22,656 nucleotides of DNA from contig JANSLP010000442.1 of assembly GCA_029298735.1 (NCBI GenBank), forward strand, positions 1-22,656, read 5' to 3'. Position 1 is the stretch's first letter; the number at the start of each line of letters is the position of its first letter. The notes beneath the pieces were generated by a model that had not been told where the DNA came from, ran no database searches, and worked only from the letters and a program-made list of their open reading frames with translations. Below are positions 1 through 9,734 of this stretch, piece after piece. A program made the position numbers and the translations under genes. The DNA comes from Ophiostoma sp. CBS 140.51. Taxonomy: Eukaryota > Ascomycota > Sordariomycetes > Ophiostomatales > Ophiostomataceae.

Positions 1-529
1 ATCTTGAGAGCAGATCGAGAATCAAAAAGAGGGAAAAAGAAACACGGGAGAAGAAAAAGACGGAAAACCGAGAAATAAGACGCCGAAGAGCAACATCATC
101 CAGAGTACTATCAAGTTCATGATTTAGCTAATCCGTTAGAGACTAAGAAGGAAGTGTCTTTTCGATTCGTGAGTCAACATAGGAACCGAGAAATAGACGC
201 CTCGGGGGGACGGCCAGAGGCACTTCGACTATGCTATGGCCGCGCGACGGTACCTTCCTCCCAAAACCGTGCCAAAGGATGCCTGTACGGCCGATCAGAT
301 GCAAATCATCCTCGAAACAGCCTCCCCCCTCGGTTGGCTTGAAAGAATCAAACGTGGTAGAATGGCCTGACCTTGGTGCATGTCGGCACGTTCGTTTGAG
401 TGGTCGTCGTTGTTACTGTGTTCTTTGGTGGCCAGGTAGAGCCAAGACCAATTCCAGCCTTCGCTTTTAATATTGATCGTTGTCTTATATCATGACCCGT
501 AGAACCAATATCTATCCTCAGAAAGTTAA
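1..529. other. Intergenic, no gene supported
   Basis: Purine-rich at the left end (positions 1-80). Two small open frames at 154-342 and 231-470 overlap each other and show no recognisable domain, signal peptide or splice structure. A near-identical 17-18 bp unit, accgagaaata(a)gacgcc, occurs twice, at 67-84 and 185-201. Nothing else stands out. It lies downstream of the leftward DUF3455 gene, so part of it may be that gene's 3' UTR. Confidence 0.5.
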
Positions 530-1389
530 CTATATTCCGTAGAAGGTACTAAAAAGAGCCTGGAAAAGGGAGAAGGCCAAGGGAGAAGGGACATACTCTG
601 CAGCATACTGACTCTCAAAGGTTGCTGCCACACCTTGGCAAGTCTTTGGAGCCTCTCCTCCGGCTGTCCGCAGCCGATAGACCTCTTTCAAATTTCCATT
701 CGTGCCGTTTTTGGCTAGTAGCTGAAGCCAATCCACAGCTGGCTCGCCATTGTGCCCGCGTGGCGCATCTGGAGGTGCCGGAACCGAGTCATTTTTAAAG
801 CACGCTATCTCTCCAAGGCGCATAGCTGAGGAGTCAAGGTTAAAGAATGGTGTTTTTATATCTAGAAAGAAGTGCTGACCACTAATAGCTGAGCGTCGAA
901 AGTCTTCAAACACGGTGAAATAGTCCAGCGCCAGCCAAGGCAGAATTCCGAGCAAATCAGGATGTGTAGCCGCTACACAAGTTGCGTTGAAAAGGACAGC
1001 CGTGGCGCCGATGGAGACTGGGACAGCCGTCGCGTTCGTTGTCTCGCATGTGTAATTCTGAGTACCCCAGCCGATGGCAACATGCTTGAGAATAAGGCCA
1101 GTACTTGGGGGCGGAAGCGGGCCTGTATTCATATTAGCTGACTTGAATGAACTGAAAATGTTGGCCAACCAAAATGGGAGGACCTGCCGGTAGGAATGAC
1201 TATTTGCGATATGTCACACCCTTGACGAGATGGACTTGTCATCATGTCAAAGTAGTCGGCAATGTTGCCTAGGCCCCGCGGCATAAAATCCTGTAAGCTG
1301 AGCTTAGAGGGTCCCGGTACAGCAGAGACCACGAGGATCAGAATAGATGCGAGAAGTAGCAACATCGGAATTCGCCATGTTGTTGACAT
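530..1389 (-). CDS. Secreted DUF3455-family protein (2 exons, 264 aa)
   Basis: The exons are 1389-1188 and 1122-530. Residues 1-23 form a signal peptide (hydrophobic run MLLLLASILILVVSA), so the product is probably exported. The mature part carries the DUF3455 signature: a CD-x-S motif followed by PTG, then LPPPSTGLILKHVAIGWGTQNYTC, an FFNLD stretch, and near the end EVYRLRTAGGEAPKTCQG followed by QYAAEY. The family is secreted, often mislabelled malate dehydrogenase in fungal genomes, and has no established function. The two exons are in different frames and join correctly only through a 65-nt intron with a GC donor (see the separate entry). The product ends about 18 residues beyond the QYAAEY point where relatives usually stop. 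Two in-frame Met codons (1 and 9) could start the protein; I chose the first because it precedes the whole signal peptide. Family call is firm; function is unknown. Confidence 0.85.
1123..1187 (-). other. GC-AG intron in the DUF3455 gene
   Basis: On the minus strand the donor reads G|GCAGGT and the acceptor ATACAG|GCCCG, with a CTAAT branch-like site about 12 nt before the acceptor. Removing these 65 nt joins ACC G to GC CCG and yields PTGPLPPPSTG, the expected family sequence. GT donors nearby either give the wrong phase or need an implausible 32-nt intron. The alternative is a true frameshift in a decaying gene. Confidence 0.7.
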
Positions 1390-2445
1390 TTTCTTCGATG
1401 AAGAGCACCTTAGAGCTGAAAAGTCCGTATGTGTGTAATTGGAATCGTGTTTATAACACTAAGAAATAGAATAAAAATGTTGAGAAATTGACAAGAGGAA
1501 AATAGGGAATTCTTCCATCGTAAAAATCTTGCTAGACACAGCTTTTTATGTGTATTTGTATGGCTGGAATAGATAGCTAGAGCATCTTCGTTCTCTGGAA
1601 GTAAGGACAAAAGTCCTATTCTGTTGACATTCGGCAGTTTCTGTACTGAGTTGACGCAACTTGAAATCGTGATTAGCGATGAAGATCCGCCCATTAAGCG
1701 GGATCGTAGATCAATCCAATAGCGGTGATCGTATAATTGTTATAATCAAAATTACCCGTTCGGGAAGGCATTTGATCTACAGACCGTGTAGGCGTGTGCA
1801 GGAATCTTTGCACGAAACGCCGGGATTATTCATCTTTTCGGCATTGGTGCAGCAGCAAGCACCGCCGTAACAATAGAGTCCGAGAGCAACTTACCTCTTG
1901 TGTCTCAAAGCGCCGTCTGTAGGAGATAGAAAGAGACTCTGCAAATTGCATGGGATCTCTTGCCGTCATTGATCAATCTTGATCAGTTCTACGTTTGATC
2001 TCTTCTGATTAGCCCTCTGTCCCTTTGTTTAGCTGATTCTGCCACAACTGGCTCATAGTTGACTACCTTAAGCGGCATTTTGTGCCTTCGATGGGGCCGT
2101 GGTCATAATACAGGCTTTTTCTTGATGCTTGGTTAAAATATGAAGTTCTCCAGGTTTCTTGCACTGGCATCTGAACCGCTGGTTCTACCATATGTTGAAA
2201 TCTAATCAAAATTTTACTTTTTGCCCATACTGTATCGGTGCGATTATTCCATTATCCTTGTATTGGCAACTCTGTAGTTTTCTAAGTTTCCAGGCACTTG
2301 GAGGAAATGTAAAATAAAAAAATTGAATAGAGATACAAAAAGCTACAACTTCGCTGACGCGACTGAACGTCAAATAGAACAGGGAAAAAAAGAAAGAAAA
2401 ACATATACATAGTCTCATGCAGGACTTGAAAGAACGAGTCGTTCA
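1390..2445. other. Intergenic, no gene supported
   Basis: This holds the promoter side of the leftward DUF3455 gene and the 3' side of the leftward beta-propeller gene. A 94-residue frame at 1410-1694 (-), a 63-residue frame at 1679-1870 (+) and a 70-residue frame at 2206-2418 (-) are low-complexity, lack domains and are judged chance. The 2290-2410 stretch is A-rich on the plus strand. Confidence 0.5.
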
Positions 2446-3744
2446 CTATTCTAACAAGGCCATGCCTTGAGCATTCTTGTCCACACCAGACCCTTGTAGC
2501 TGAAGGTGCTGCACCTGCTTCTTGCTGAGGGCATCCACCACGGTAACTGCTGCCTGTGTGGTACCATTACCAGGGCTAAGGGCGTAGATAAAGTTGCCTG
2601 CTGCCCGGAGATCAATGAGGCCAGGGTCCCCATTCGCACTGAGGTCAGTCTGGCTCTGAATAGTTGCATCTGCCAGTGACATCTCCACCAATCTGTTTGT
2701 TCCAACGTCTGTAACAAATGCAGTGTTTGTTGCCGGGCTGATAACCACCCAGCAGGTCGCTTTCTGGCCGTCAACTATGCCTTTTCCTTTGACCGTCGCG
2801 ACGTCTTTGTTGTCGAGACTGAGAACAGCGCCACCAAAAGATGCATCTGTCACAAACAGGTCGTTTGAAGCAGGAATCGTAGATGCTCCAAATAAAACGG
2901 CCGTACCAGCAGGCGATGTCATTGTGCCCTGCTGACTGACAACAGCAGCAGCAGCGCCAGCGCTAGGCGAAGACGAAGCCTCTACTGGAAAGGCTGCCAA
3001 GAATCCTGTATTGTTTTTTGTCGGGTCGCCTTTCACAGTCGAAAACAGAGTTGAGCCGTCGTCGGAGAAGAAAACTTGGGAGACTGTATTTGTTGGCCCG
3101 ACGGGGGGTGTCGTTTGTCCTAGATTGAACACCCGAAGACCGTCCATAGCGCCGAGGCCCTGCGTAGAAAAAGGAGCGCACGACACACCTGCAATCGCCC
3201 CAGTGGATCCTACACAAGCCAACTTGCTCTTCATTGACGCTGCGACCGTTGTGGGGAATTCGCCTGGAATATCAATCGGCTGGCCAACCATCGTCAAATC
3301 TGTAGGATCAAGCGGGTTGATGGTAAACATAGAAAGAGTGTTGGAGCCGGCATTGACAGCGAAAAGATTCTATGAAAACAGACAGAGTGTTAGCATTTCG
3401 GACCCAAGACGCTATTTTGCTCGGACAGACGAGAGAATTACCATGCCAGCAATGGTTAGACTTGACTGGCTGAAAAGAGCGTCAGGTGCGGCAGTCTGGT
3501 TCGTCGACCCGTCAATGCCGTTTGCACCGGCACCACCAGTCGGTGTAGACGTGGCGGCACCTTTGAGCAGGCCATCTTGGCCTATGGGCAGAGCCACAAC
3601 AGCGTTGGCTTGATCGTTGGTGATTAAATAGACGGCTTTCCCATTTGTGGCTTTGGCCCCTTTTGCTGCACAAACGGCCGGCCGAGCCTCGGCCAGCGGG
3701 GTAAGCGGCGCAAGAAACAAAAACAAGAGGGTAGAGTGGTACAT
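2446..3744 (-). CDS. Secreted beta-propeller protein, 3-carboxymuconate cyclase/lactonase-like (2 exons, 408 aa)
   Basis: Exon 1 is 3744-3442 and exon 2 is 3369-2446. The 72-nt phase-0 intron (3370-3441) has donor GTAATT, branch GCTAAC and acceptor CATAG. Residues 1-20 are a signal peptide ending LAEA. The rest is rich in G, A, T, S and D, with repeating blade-like strands such as AVYLITNDQANAVVALPIG, NLFAVNAGSNTLSMF, LFVTDASFGGAVLSL and AFVTDVGTNRLVEMSL. This is the pattern of the secreted fungal lactonase/3-carboxymuconate-cyclase propeller group, which includes cell-wall glycoproteins such as the Gp60-70 antigen of Sporothrix. Enzyme activity is not established for most members, and I see no defined catalytic motif, so an intradiol-pathway role should not be assumed. 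N-glycosylation sequons (NQT, NNT, NGT) fit secretion. The 200-residue frame on the opposite strand (3011-3613) is a shadow. Confidence 0.82.
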
Positions 3745-5308
3745 CTTGTTGAATTAGAAGATGCTTCAGGATTTCAGTTTGAATGATCTAGTATTGATAA
3801 AGGGTAGAAGAAAAACTAGCAGCCCGCTGCTAGACTTTTTGATGAAGTACGAATGGATTCTTTGAGGAGCGTGATGGGAAATTCTTTTATCGTCAGTCGA
3901 GAGAAGGGTGCCAGGTCGTCCTTAAATAAATCTCTCTGAGGCATGGTTTCTTCCTCTTACATATATGGTTATTGAGTCAAATAACATAAATAATAATCAG
4001 AATTTCCTCTTTGGGAACGATACACCGAATTTTCGTTGAGTGGTGACGGCTCAGCCTATTCATCCGTATTCTGCGCAGGAGCCAATACCGTTTCAGATAC
4101 AAAACGGCGACCACACCTTCAGCAAAAATGTTACATAATTGTTAGACCGCGCATTATTGGACCAGAAAGGAAAAATTGGGTTATCATTGGTTTCTTCCCT
4201 TTCCAAACCCCTTTCCCCTTACACGGTAGTCGAGGAGACGCAGTCCATCCTGTTAGATACCCCAACCGTTACGCAGGTGGTACCTCGTGCAGCACGGCGA
4301 CAACCGCGAGGTGAGGCGGCGTATGGCATCATGCACGTGCAGTTTTTGGTATAAAACTCGGCCGTTTCTAGCCACTACACAGCCAACTTTAAGGTCGATG
4401 AGGCGTACTGCGTCGGGGTTGTGGTTACGATTAAACCAACGACAACGACGGAGGCTACGACAAGTGGAAACAGCAGAACCAGCATCAGCACAAGTACTAC
4501 GCTGTACTCGACACCCCTCCCGTCACTAAGTAGAACATTTAAGCAGAGACAAATAAATAAACTATTAAATACTCATCTACTTAAGTCATTGCTCGGAGGC
4601 ACAAATACTTCTTTGGTCGCCGTCTCATCCAATACGTTGCTTCTTCCGCACCCACACCTCTTTATCGGCCGGTTCGACCGTGTCAGCGGCGATAGCACTG
4701 TTGTTTTTTTCTGCTCCGCCCGACTTTCCAGATCTTGAGGCGGTAGTTCCCCCGATCCCCCCAAGCCGGTAAACATGTCAAACGACTAGCCGTGCTTTGG
4801 GCATGTGAGATTAGCGCTGTGGACAATCCCAAAATCCTCAATGTCAAACGGCGTGGCATTAGACAAGGGTTAAGACATGTGTGGGCATTTCTGGGAGGAA
4901 AGAAATGTCAGCAGCAGAGAAACAAGGGTACCGCTAGACCCTCCACCACATGGCTGCGGCGTAGACACGACCTGTACCGCGCTGTCGCCGTCGTCTTCGG
5001 TGCCGTCGGGTGGCTGGATGTCGGGAAAGGACGAGGCCAAGCCGGCGCAAAACTATGCGGCCTGGTCCCAGCGGTTAGACGACAGGAATGGGAAGAACAT
5101 GGCCGTTTTTTCTTCCTTTCATCGGTTGGTCGCGCTGCAGAATTCAAGTGCCATGTTGTAGTCCTCTTGGCTGACGAGCCATGGTCGTTGGTCGCTGGAA
5201 TGGCAATGGCGAAAGAGTTTTTCCAGAATTCCGTTTTGAGGAACCTTATCATGACCATGGAAAATCAAAACACCCACTTATTACAATCTCGACCAACCAG
5301 CGCCACGA
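3745..5308. other. Intergenic, no gene supported
   Basis: Begins with the promoter of the leftward beta-propeller gene. Many overlapping frames of 67-206 residues exist on both strands between 4036 and 5498 (longest 4792-5412, +), but none shows a domain, a signal peptide or a credible splice pattern, and none resembles a family I know. The GC-richer part (about 4240-5260) could be gene remains too decayed to recognise, given the two clear relics immediately to the right. Confidence 0.4.
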
Positions 5309-6019
5309 TTATGAAGTACACAACAATGCATCACGACGAGGCATCGATCGCGCTTTTGATTTCTCTACGGATGTGCAGAAGGGTGCAGCCGATCTATTTG
5401 CCTGTCTTTTGAATGTACCGCTACTTTCGATTTGTTTTGGATTTCTACTCCCTGCCATGAGACGAGAGGCTCCCATATGTTCTAAATTAACGTTTTGAAG
5501 GGACCTGCCCTTCATCTCCGGAATCTCCACGAACGCGACGACCCATGTGACGATACAAAGACCGAAGAAGAATAACCTCATCTTGGTGCCGTGGTTGGCC
5601 CCGTCTGTGTCGAGCAGATATGGCATGTATAACGAAAAGAGCAATTGGAAGAACCCGTAACAGCCAAAGCCAATGCCCTAAGGAGAGCATAGCGTTCCAC
5701 AGACCGAGCCACAAGGACGGGATGATGTATTCCTCCGGACCAAACGGAGGTCCGAGAGAGATTCTGGACCGCTAATCAGCATCCCCAACAGACACTTACA
5801 CGACCCGTCATAATGCCTGCAACGAAACGCGACTCACTGAGCAAACGGGACGGCAGTCACAAGCGGTCCCGACGATATGCCCAGCGAGTACATGATCAGC
5901 TTGGGCTTTGCTTTAATCACCTCCCAGGGAGGCATCTCGTCTCATGCGCGGCCATTTCTGCCTGCCATGGTCCTCGCCTCTTGGACGCCTCCGACACCCT
6001 TGTCAGCCTTTTCCCCCAT
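5309..6019 (-). pseudogene. Relic of an MFS sugar transporter, internally deleted
   Basis: Read right to left, an N-terminal part starts at 6019. It has one in-frame TGA at 5944-5942 and then PPWEVIKAKPKLIMYSLGIS, the entry into TM1 of fungal sugar/H+ symporters. Splice-like remains follow (CAGTGAGT, GTAAGT), then FGPEEYIIPSLWLGLWNAM, the TM2 region. Directly after LSLG the frame changes and the match jumps to the last helices: GIGFGCYGFFQLLFSLYMPY, LLDTDGANHGTK, LFFFGLCIVTW and the conserved loop PEMKGRS (PETKGR in relatives). TM3 to about TM9 are missing. The premature stop, shortened introns, frameshift and internal deletion all argue for a dead gene. The frame stays open to 5309, but recognisable family sequence ends near 5483. 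It cannot encode a 12-TM carrier. Confidence 0.75.
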
Positions 6020-6161
6020 TAGCTTTCTTTGCAAATGCGGTGTCGGACTGAATATACGAAATATTAACAATAAATAAAATCAAGCTGTACTGGATACTAC
6101 TTCGTAGTACGGGGAGTGGCGTTGTCGTGCCAAGAGCCGGGTTCAGCCAGAGTTGCTTAAG

Positions 6162-6190
6162 TTACAAATAGATTCCGCTTCTATTTGTAA
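6162..6190. repeat. 10-bp inverted repeat (hairpin) between the two relics
   Basis: TTACAAATAG (6162-6171) is followed by a 9-nt spacer and its exact reverse complement CTATTTGTAA (6181-6190). A second small inverted repeat, TACTAC-ttc-GTAGTA, lies about 60 bp to the left (6094-6108). Both sit in the gap between the head-to-head decayed transporter and esterase. They could be footprints of a small transposon or chance; I see no target duplication. Confidence 0.6.
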
Positions 6191-6382
6191 ACTATGTAGC
6201 ACGTTGAGGCAGTCCCGGACACAGCCCTCCACGTCGACTCGAACGTCTCCACTTTCCCAGCCCGAGCTCAGGAGCGAATAAAATGCGACTGAAGCCTTCG
6301 CACAGTACAACCGCGTGGACTTAGTCGGCAGGATTGGGCCTGAGTCCCCGGAATTAACATGCTATTTGTTTGCTGTGGGACA

Positions 6383-7479
6383 CAGGCCCAGCAGCATATC
6401 CACCTTTTCGGCGGCGATCCAGACCGGGTGACCCTCGCCGGCGAATCTGCCGGGGCAGTCTCCGTGCTCTCCCACATCTTGCCTTGATCTCCGCTGTGCC
6501 ATTAGGCCATCGTCATTTCTTGCCCGGGCTGGCCGCTACAGTCACAGAACCAGGCGCAGGCCATCTTAGACAGCTTTATGTCAAGCACGGGGCTGGACAC
6601 CGGGCCAGGCGCGTCGTCGTCGTCGTCACTATCGTCAGCCACAAAGCTGACGGCGGTGCGGGCTTTCTCGGACCAGCAGATCAACAAGCACCTAGGCACG
6701 CCGTCGTTGTCCTTGAACTTTAACGACCGGTGGTTCACGACTGCGGAGGAGTCGGGGTGGGGCCGGGACCTATGCAGTCCGTGCAGATTATGCAGCTCGA
6801 CGAGATGTGCCGTTATCTGTCGCCGGCTTCGATCAGACGGCTCATGGTAGGGTGGTGTAAAGACGAGATTTCTCTCTGGGCAACTCCTTGATGTTCTGGA
6901 GCACCTAAGAAATTCAGACCATGGTGAGGACAGTCACACCAGAGAAGACATTCGCAGAGACGGTCAACGCCGAGTACAACATCGTCGCTCCAAGTGAGAC
7001 CGCACTGCGGGGTGCCATCGGATTCGGGCCCGACAGTCTATTCGCTAGCGTTCCTCAGGCCCTCCTTAGGGCGACGGCCACGGCAACGGCGAGTCCTGTC
7101 GCTGCAAGCGCTGTCGTCTACCGATTCGACCAAGTGGACGAGGCCGTATGGAGCCCGCTCAGGGTGTATGTATTTCACGGCCTAGATAATGGATACTTTA
7201 TGCGGTATCCATTTGTTGCCCGGGACACGGCGTCTTTGTCCGGCCGCGCCACCGCTGACAGATTTACGGAAGCGGTCGCGTATTTTGTCCTTGGGCCTGC
7301 CGTGGGAGTCGTTTGAGACGTCAAATCGGATGATGGTCGTGGATGAAAGCTCGTCGTCTCTTGCAAAGACCGAGCTTTGCCGCAGGTGGGAGACCCTGGC
7401 ATCGACCGAAGAGCGCCGCAAGATGTTTATGAATGCGGGCCAGCTGCTAGTCCAGTACAGGCCCGAGATGGAACAGTAA
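6383..7479 (+). pseudogene. Relic of a type-B carboxylesterase, N-terminus lost and frame broken
   Basis: The first recognisable piece, from 6383, reads QAQQHIHLFGGDPDRV and then TLAGESAGAVSVLSHI, the nucleophile-elbow motif GESAG of type-B carboxylesterases. A TGA and a TAG follow within 12 codons. A downstream piece reads NFNDRWFTTAEESGWGRDL. From 6921 there is a long C-terminal part (FAETVNAEYNIV, YRFDQVDEAVW, VYVFHGLDNGYFMRYPFVA, RATADRFTEAVAYF), then a frameshift near 7290-7300 into PWESFETSNRMMVVD and a natural-looking end at 7479. The part before the active site, including the oxyanion loop, is not visible. Several independent breaks make a pseudogene far more likely than missed introns. 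It is only distantly like the intact esterase at 8040-9734 (GESAG here, GQSAG there), so it is not a recent copy. Confidence 0.75.
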
Positions 7480-8039
7480 CAGTAACGCAGAAATATTTAG
7501 AAGGGAATTAACTAGAACTTGCCGAATTCTGAGCTCGATGAATTTGGCAAATAATTGAATATTACATCGTGATGTTTAAAGATATTCGTCTTTCACCTCT
7601 AGCCTTCTCACACAACCCCAGTTCTTCTCCACTTCTCCATTCTTATATTAGAGGTGCTGAAATCTTGTCCAGGTCTTTATACACTTCGTCCCATCCATCT
7701 TGCTATTGTATTTCGTCTTTCCCAGCATGTCCATTTCCGGATCATTTTGTCTTTACCGCAGTCAACGACATTCGCAATGAGGACTAGCAAGCCACAGCTT
7801 GGTTTTTCACACAATAAAATATTTTATTGTGTCTTTTGTTCGCACCTTGGTCTATGTGTTTCCCGTATAATTATTGTGAATTACCACTTTACTACTTTAT
7901 TGTCCATCCCGCAACTCCGTCCTACCCGCACTGTAGCCGGTATACCTACCGCCTGGCCTATTAAAAAGGCTGTGGGGGCCATATCCGTAACAATAAGCCC
8001 TATATCCATCTCTAAGTCCCACTAATTCTTATTACTTTT
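7480..8039. other. Intergenic between two convergent esterase loci
   Basis: No gene is supported. Frames at 7569-7787 and 7654-8025 (+) are low-complexity and domainless. The region carries a 24-bp perfect palindrome at 7809-7832, listed separately, and is AT-rich around 7490-7600 and 7800-7900, as expected for 3' ends. Confidence 0.5.
7809..7832. terminator. Perfect palindrome with AATAAA on both strands; possible bidirectional 3'-end signal
   Basis: The left arm ACACAATAAAAT (7809-7820) and right arm ATTTTATTGTGT (7821-7832) are exact reverse complements with no spacer. Each strand therefore carries AATAAA. It lies 208 bp past the stop of the leftward esterase (8040) and 330 bp past the end of the rightward esterase relic (7479). 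A poly(A)-signal role is inference from the motif and position. Confidence 0.4.
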
Positions 8040-9734
8040 TCATGTACCAGTGTAAGTTAAGCAAGCATCCTCAATAGTACCCTTGGCCACCGTGTACCGC
8101 GTCTTTTGCGTACCGTTAACTTCGCCACCTAGAACTTCTACCACACCCGTACTATACTTCGGCCAGCCGGCATTCGCGAGACCATTCTCCGGATCCCGTG
8201 CAAACGTTAGCCATAGATCTTGCATGGCCTCGCTAGTATCTTTCTGGAACTGTGTGCCCTCGCCACCAATATCGGCATAGGTACCAAAGATCATGGGCAG
8301 CTCAGAGCTGTGGTATTCACCCATAAAGGGCAAGGGGGAGACGTTACTGAAGTTGCCGGCGTACTCAAAGCGGTAGGTGGTCGCTCCAAGGCTCTCGCGG
8401 ATCTGGGCCTCCCAAACAACATCGCAACGAACGTGGAGAGTGGCGGCCAGTTCAGCTTCGGGAGTTGGGCCAACGATGTCAGGCGGTCCGGACTGGAGAG
8501 CTGCGGTGGAAGCACCATCAACCTATAGATGAACTATGTCAGCAAAAAACTATTTGCCAAAAGTCTTTGAATGATCCGGTGCAAAAGTAAATACGTACAG
8601 CGTTGTGACCCAAGATCTTGGGCAGCTTGGCGTAGTGACCAGAATCGTACGCGACAGTGTAGTTGGCAAAGGTGTGGTTGTTGTCGTTGTACGACTGGAA
8701 GACAATGGCCGGCTTTAGACCAGTGTCCTGGTAGTACTGCAAGAAGGCCTCGACATCACTCTGGGGAACGGTGCTCATGCAGTCCACCGTGGCAGAGGCA
8801 TTGCCCGTGCAGCCAAGCTGGTTGGCAATAAAGGTAAAGTTGGAGAAGGCCGTGTCCTGGTACATCGTGTGCACACCTTGGCCCTCGATACCACCAGAGT
8901 CCTGGATGAAACCCTTGACAATCGGGTCATCAGGCCAGCCAATGCTTAAGGCACCAACCAAAGTTGCACCCGCCGACTGTCCCCAGATGACCATGCGCTC
9001 AGAGTCACCACCAAAGGCCCCGATGTTGTCTCTGATCCACTCAAGAGCGGCGCGAGCATCAAATATGTACAGACCAGCATTCTGAGTGGGTGCATTGGGT
9101 TGACCAAAGAAGTTCAGACGGTACTGCAGCGAGACAACAATGTGCGACTGTGTGCGCTGGACCCATCTCTGGGGGTTCTGGTAAGGAACCGAGGAACCGC
9201 CAGTGGTCTGACCACCGCCATACACCCAAACAATGACAGGCACCTTCTCCTCGGTCGGGTACAGCGGCGCCCAGACGCTGACGCTCAAGCAATCGTCGCC
9301 GTTGACACCCTGGATGAAGTACTCGCGGCGCACCTTGGTGTAGACCGACGGTGCGGTGGCCTCATACTGCGGGCAGTTGGGGCCGAAGTTCTCGGCGTGT
9401 ACAATCCGGTTGGCCGCAGAGGCTGGTAGTGGCTGCGCGAGCTTGAATCGGTTCTCGCCAAAAGTGGACTGAGCATACGGAATGCCCAGGAAGTGACGGG
9501 TCAGAGGCACGCTCTCATTGATGGCGCCGTGGACTGTGTGTTTGTCAGTCAGTAGAATATCTGTGGCTCTGCGTGTCAATGGTGGAACATACCGATGCCA
9601 CTCGAGGTCTTCACGACCAGGGGCGCCTCAATGGAGAAGTTGCTTGACCTGCGGTCCAGGCTCACGCGCCCGGCGCTGGCAAGGAGAGGCCTAAAGGCCA
9701 ATGCAGAAGCTGCTGCTTTCAAAAGGCCGACCAT
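8040..9734 (-). CDS. Secreted type-B carboxylesterase/lipase (3 exons, 519 aa)
   Basis: The exons are 9734-9593, 9533-8599 and 8522-8040. Intron 1 (59 nt, 9534-9592) has donor GTATGT, branch CTGAC and acceptor CACAG; intron 2 (76 nt, 8523-8598) has donor GTACGT, branch CTGAC and acceptor TATAG. The protein is an alpha/beta-hydrolase that cleaves carboxylic esters. I see a probable N-terminal signal peptide (MVGLLKAAASALAFRPLLASAG), FLGIPYA near residue 62, the oxyanion loop VYGGG (about 151-155), and the nucleophile elbow FGGDSERMVIWGQSAG with catalytic Ser about 234. The His motif GEYHSSELPMIFG has His about 430. The acidic triad member is not obvious. GQSAG replaces the commoner GESAG. Length is normal for the family. 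I chose ATG 9734 because it starts the signal peptide; the frame is open further upstream without a better start. Substrate is unknown. It is divergent from the PAF-AH-like gene at 11001. Confidence 0.92.

Noticed and set aside
1156..1187. 32-nt GT-AG intron as an alternative in the DUF3455 gene
   Set aside because: It is in phase but far shorter than functional fungal introns, lacks a branch site, and leaves about 16 extra residues before the conserved LPPPS block. The GC-AG model fits the family better.
3011..3613. 200-residue open frame on the plus strand
   Set aside because: It lies wholly antisense to the beta-propeller gene, crosses its intron, and has no domain.
4792..5412. 206-residue open frame, plus strand, possible gene
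   Set aside because: No domain, signal peptide or recognisable motif; overlapping frames on both strands are equally long, as in GC-rich non-coding or decayed DNA.
6268..6477. 69-residue minus-strand frame near 6.4 kb
   Set aside because: The opposite strand clearly encodes the GESAG block of a carboxylesterase relic; this frame is its shadow.
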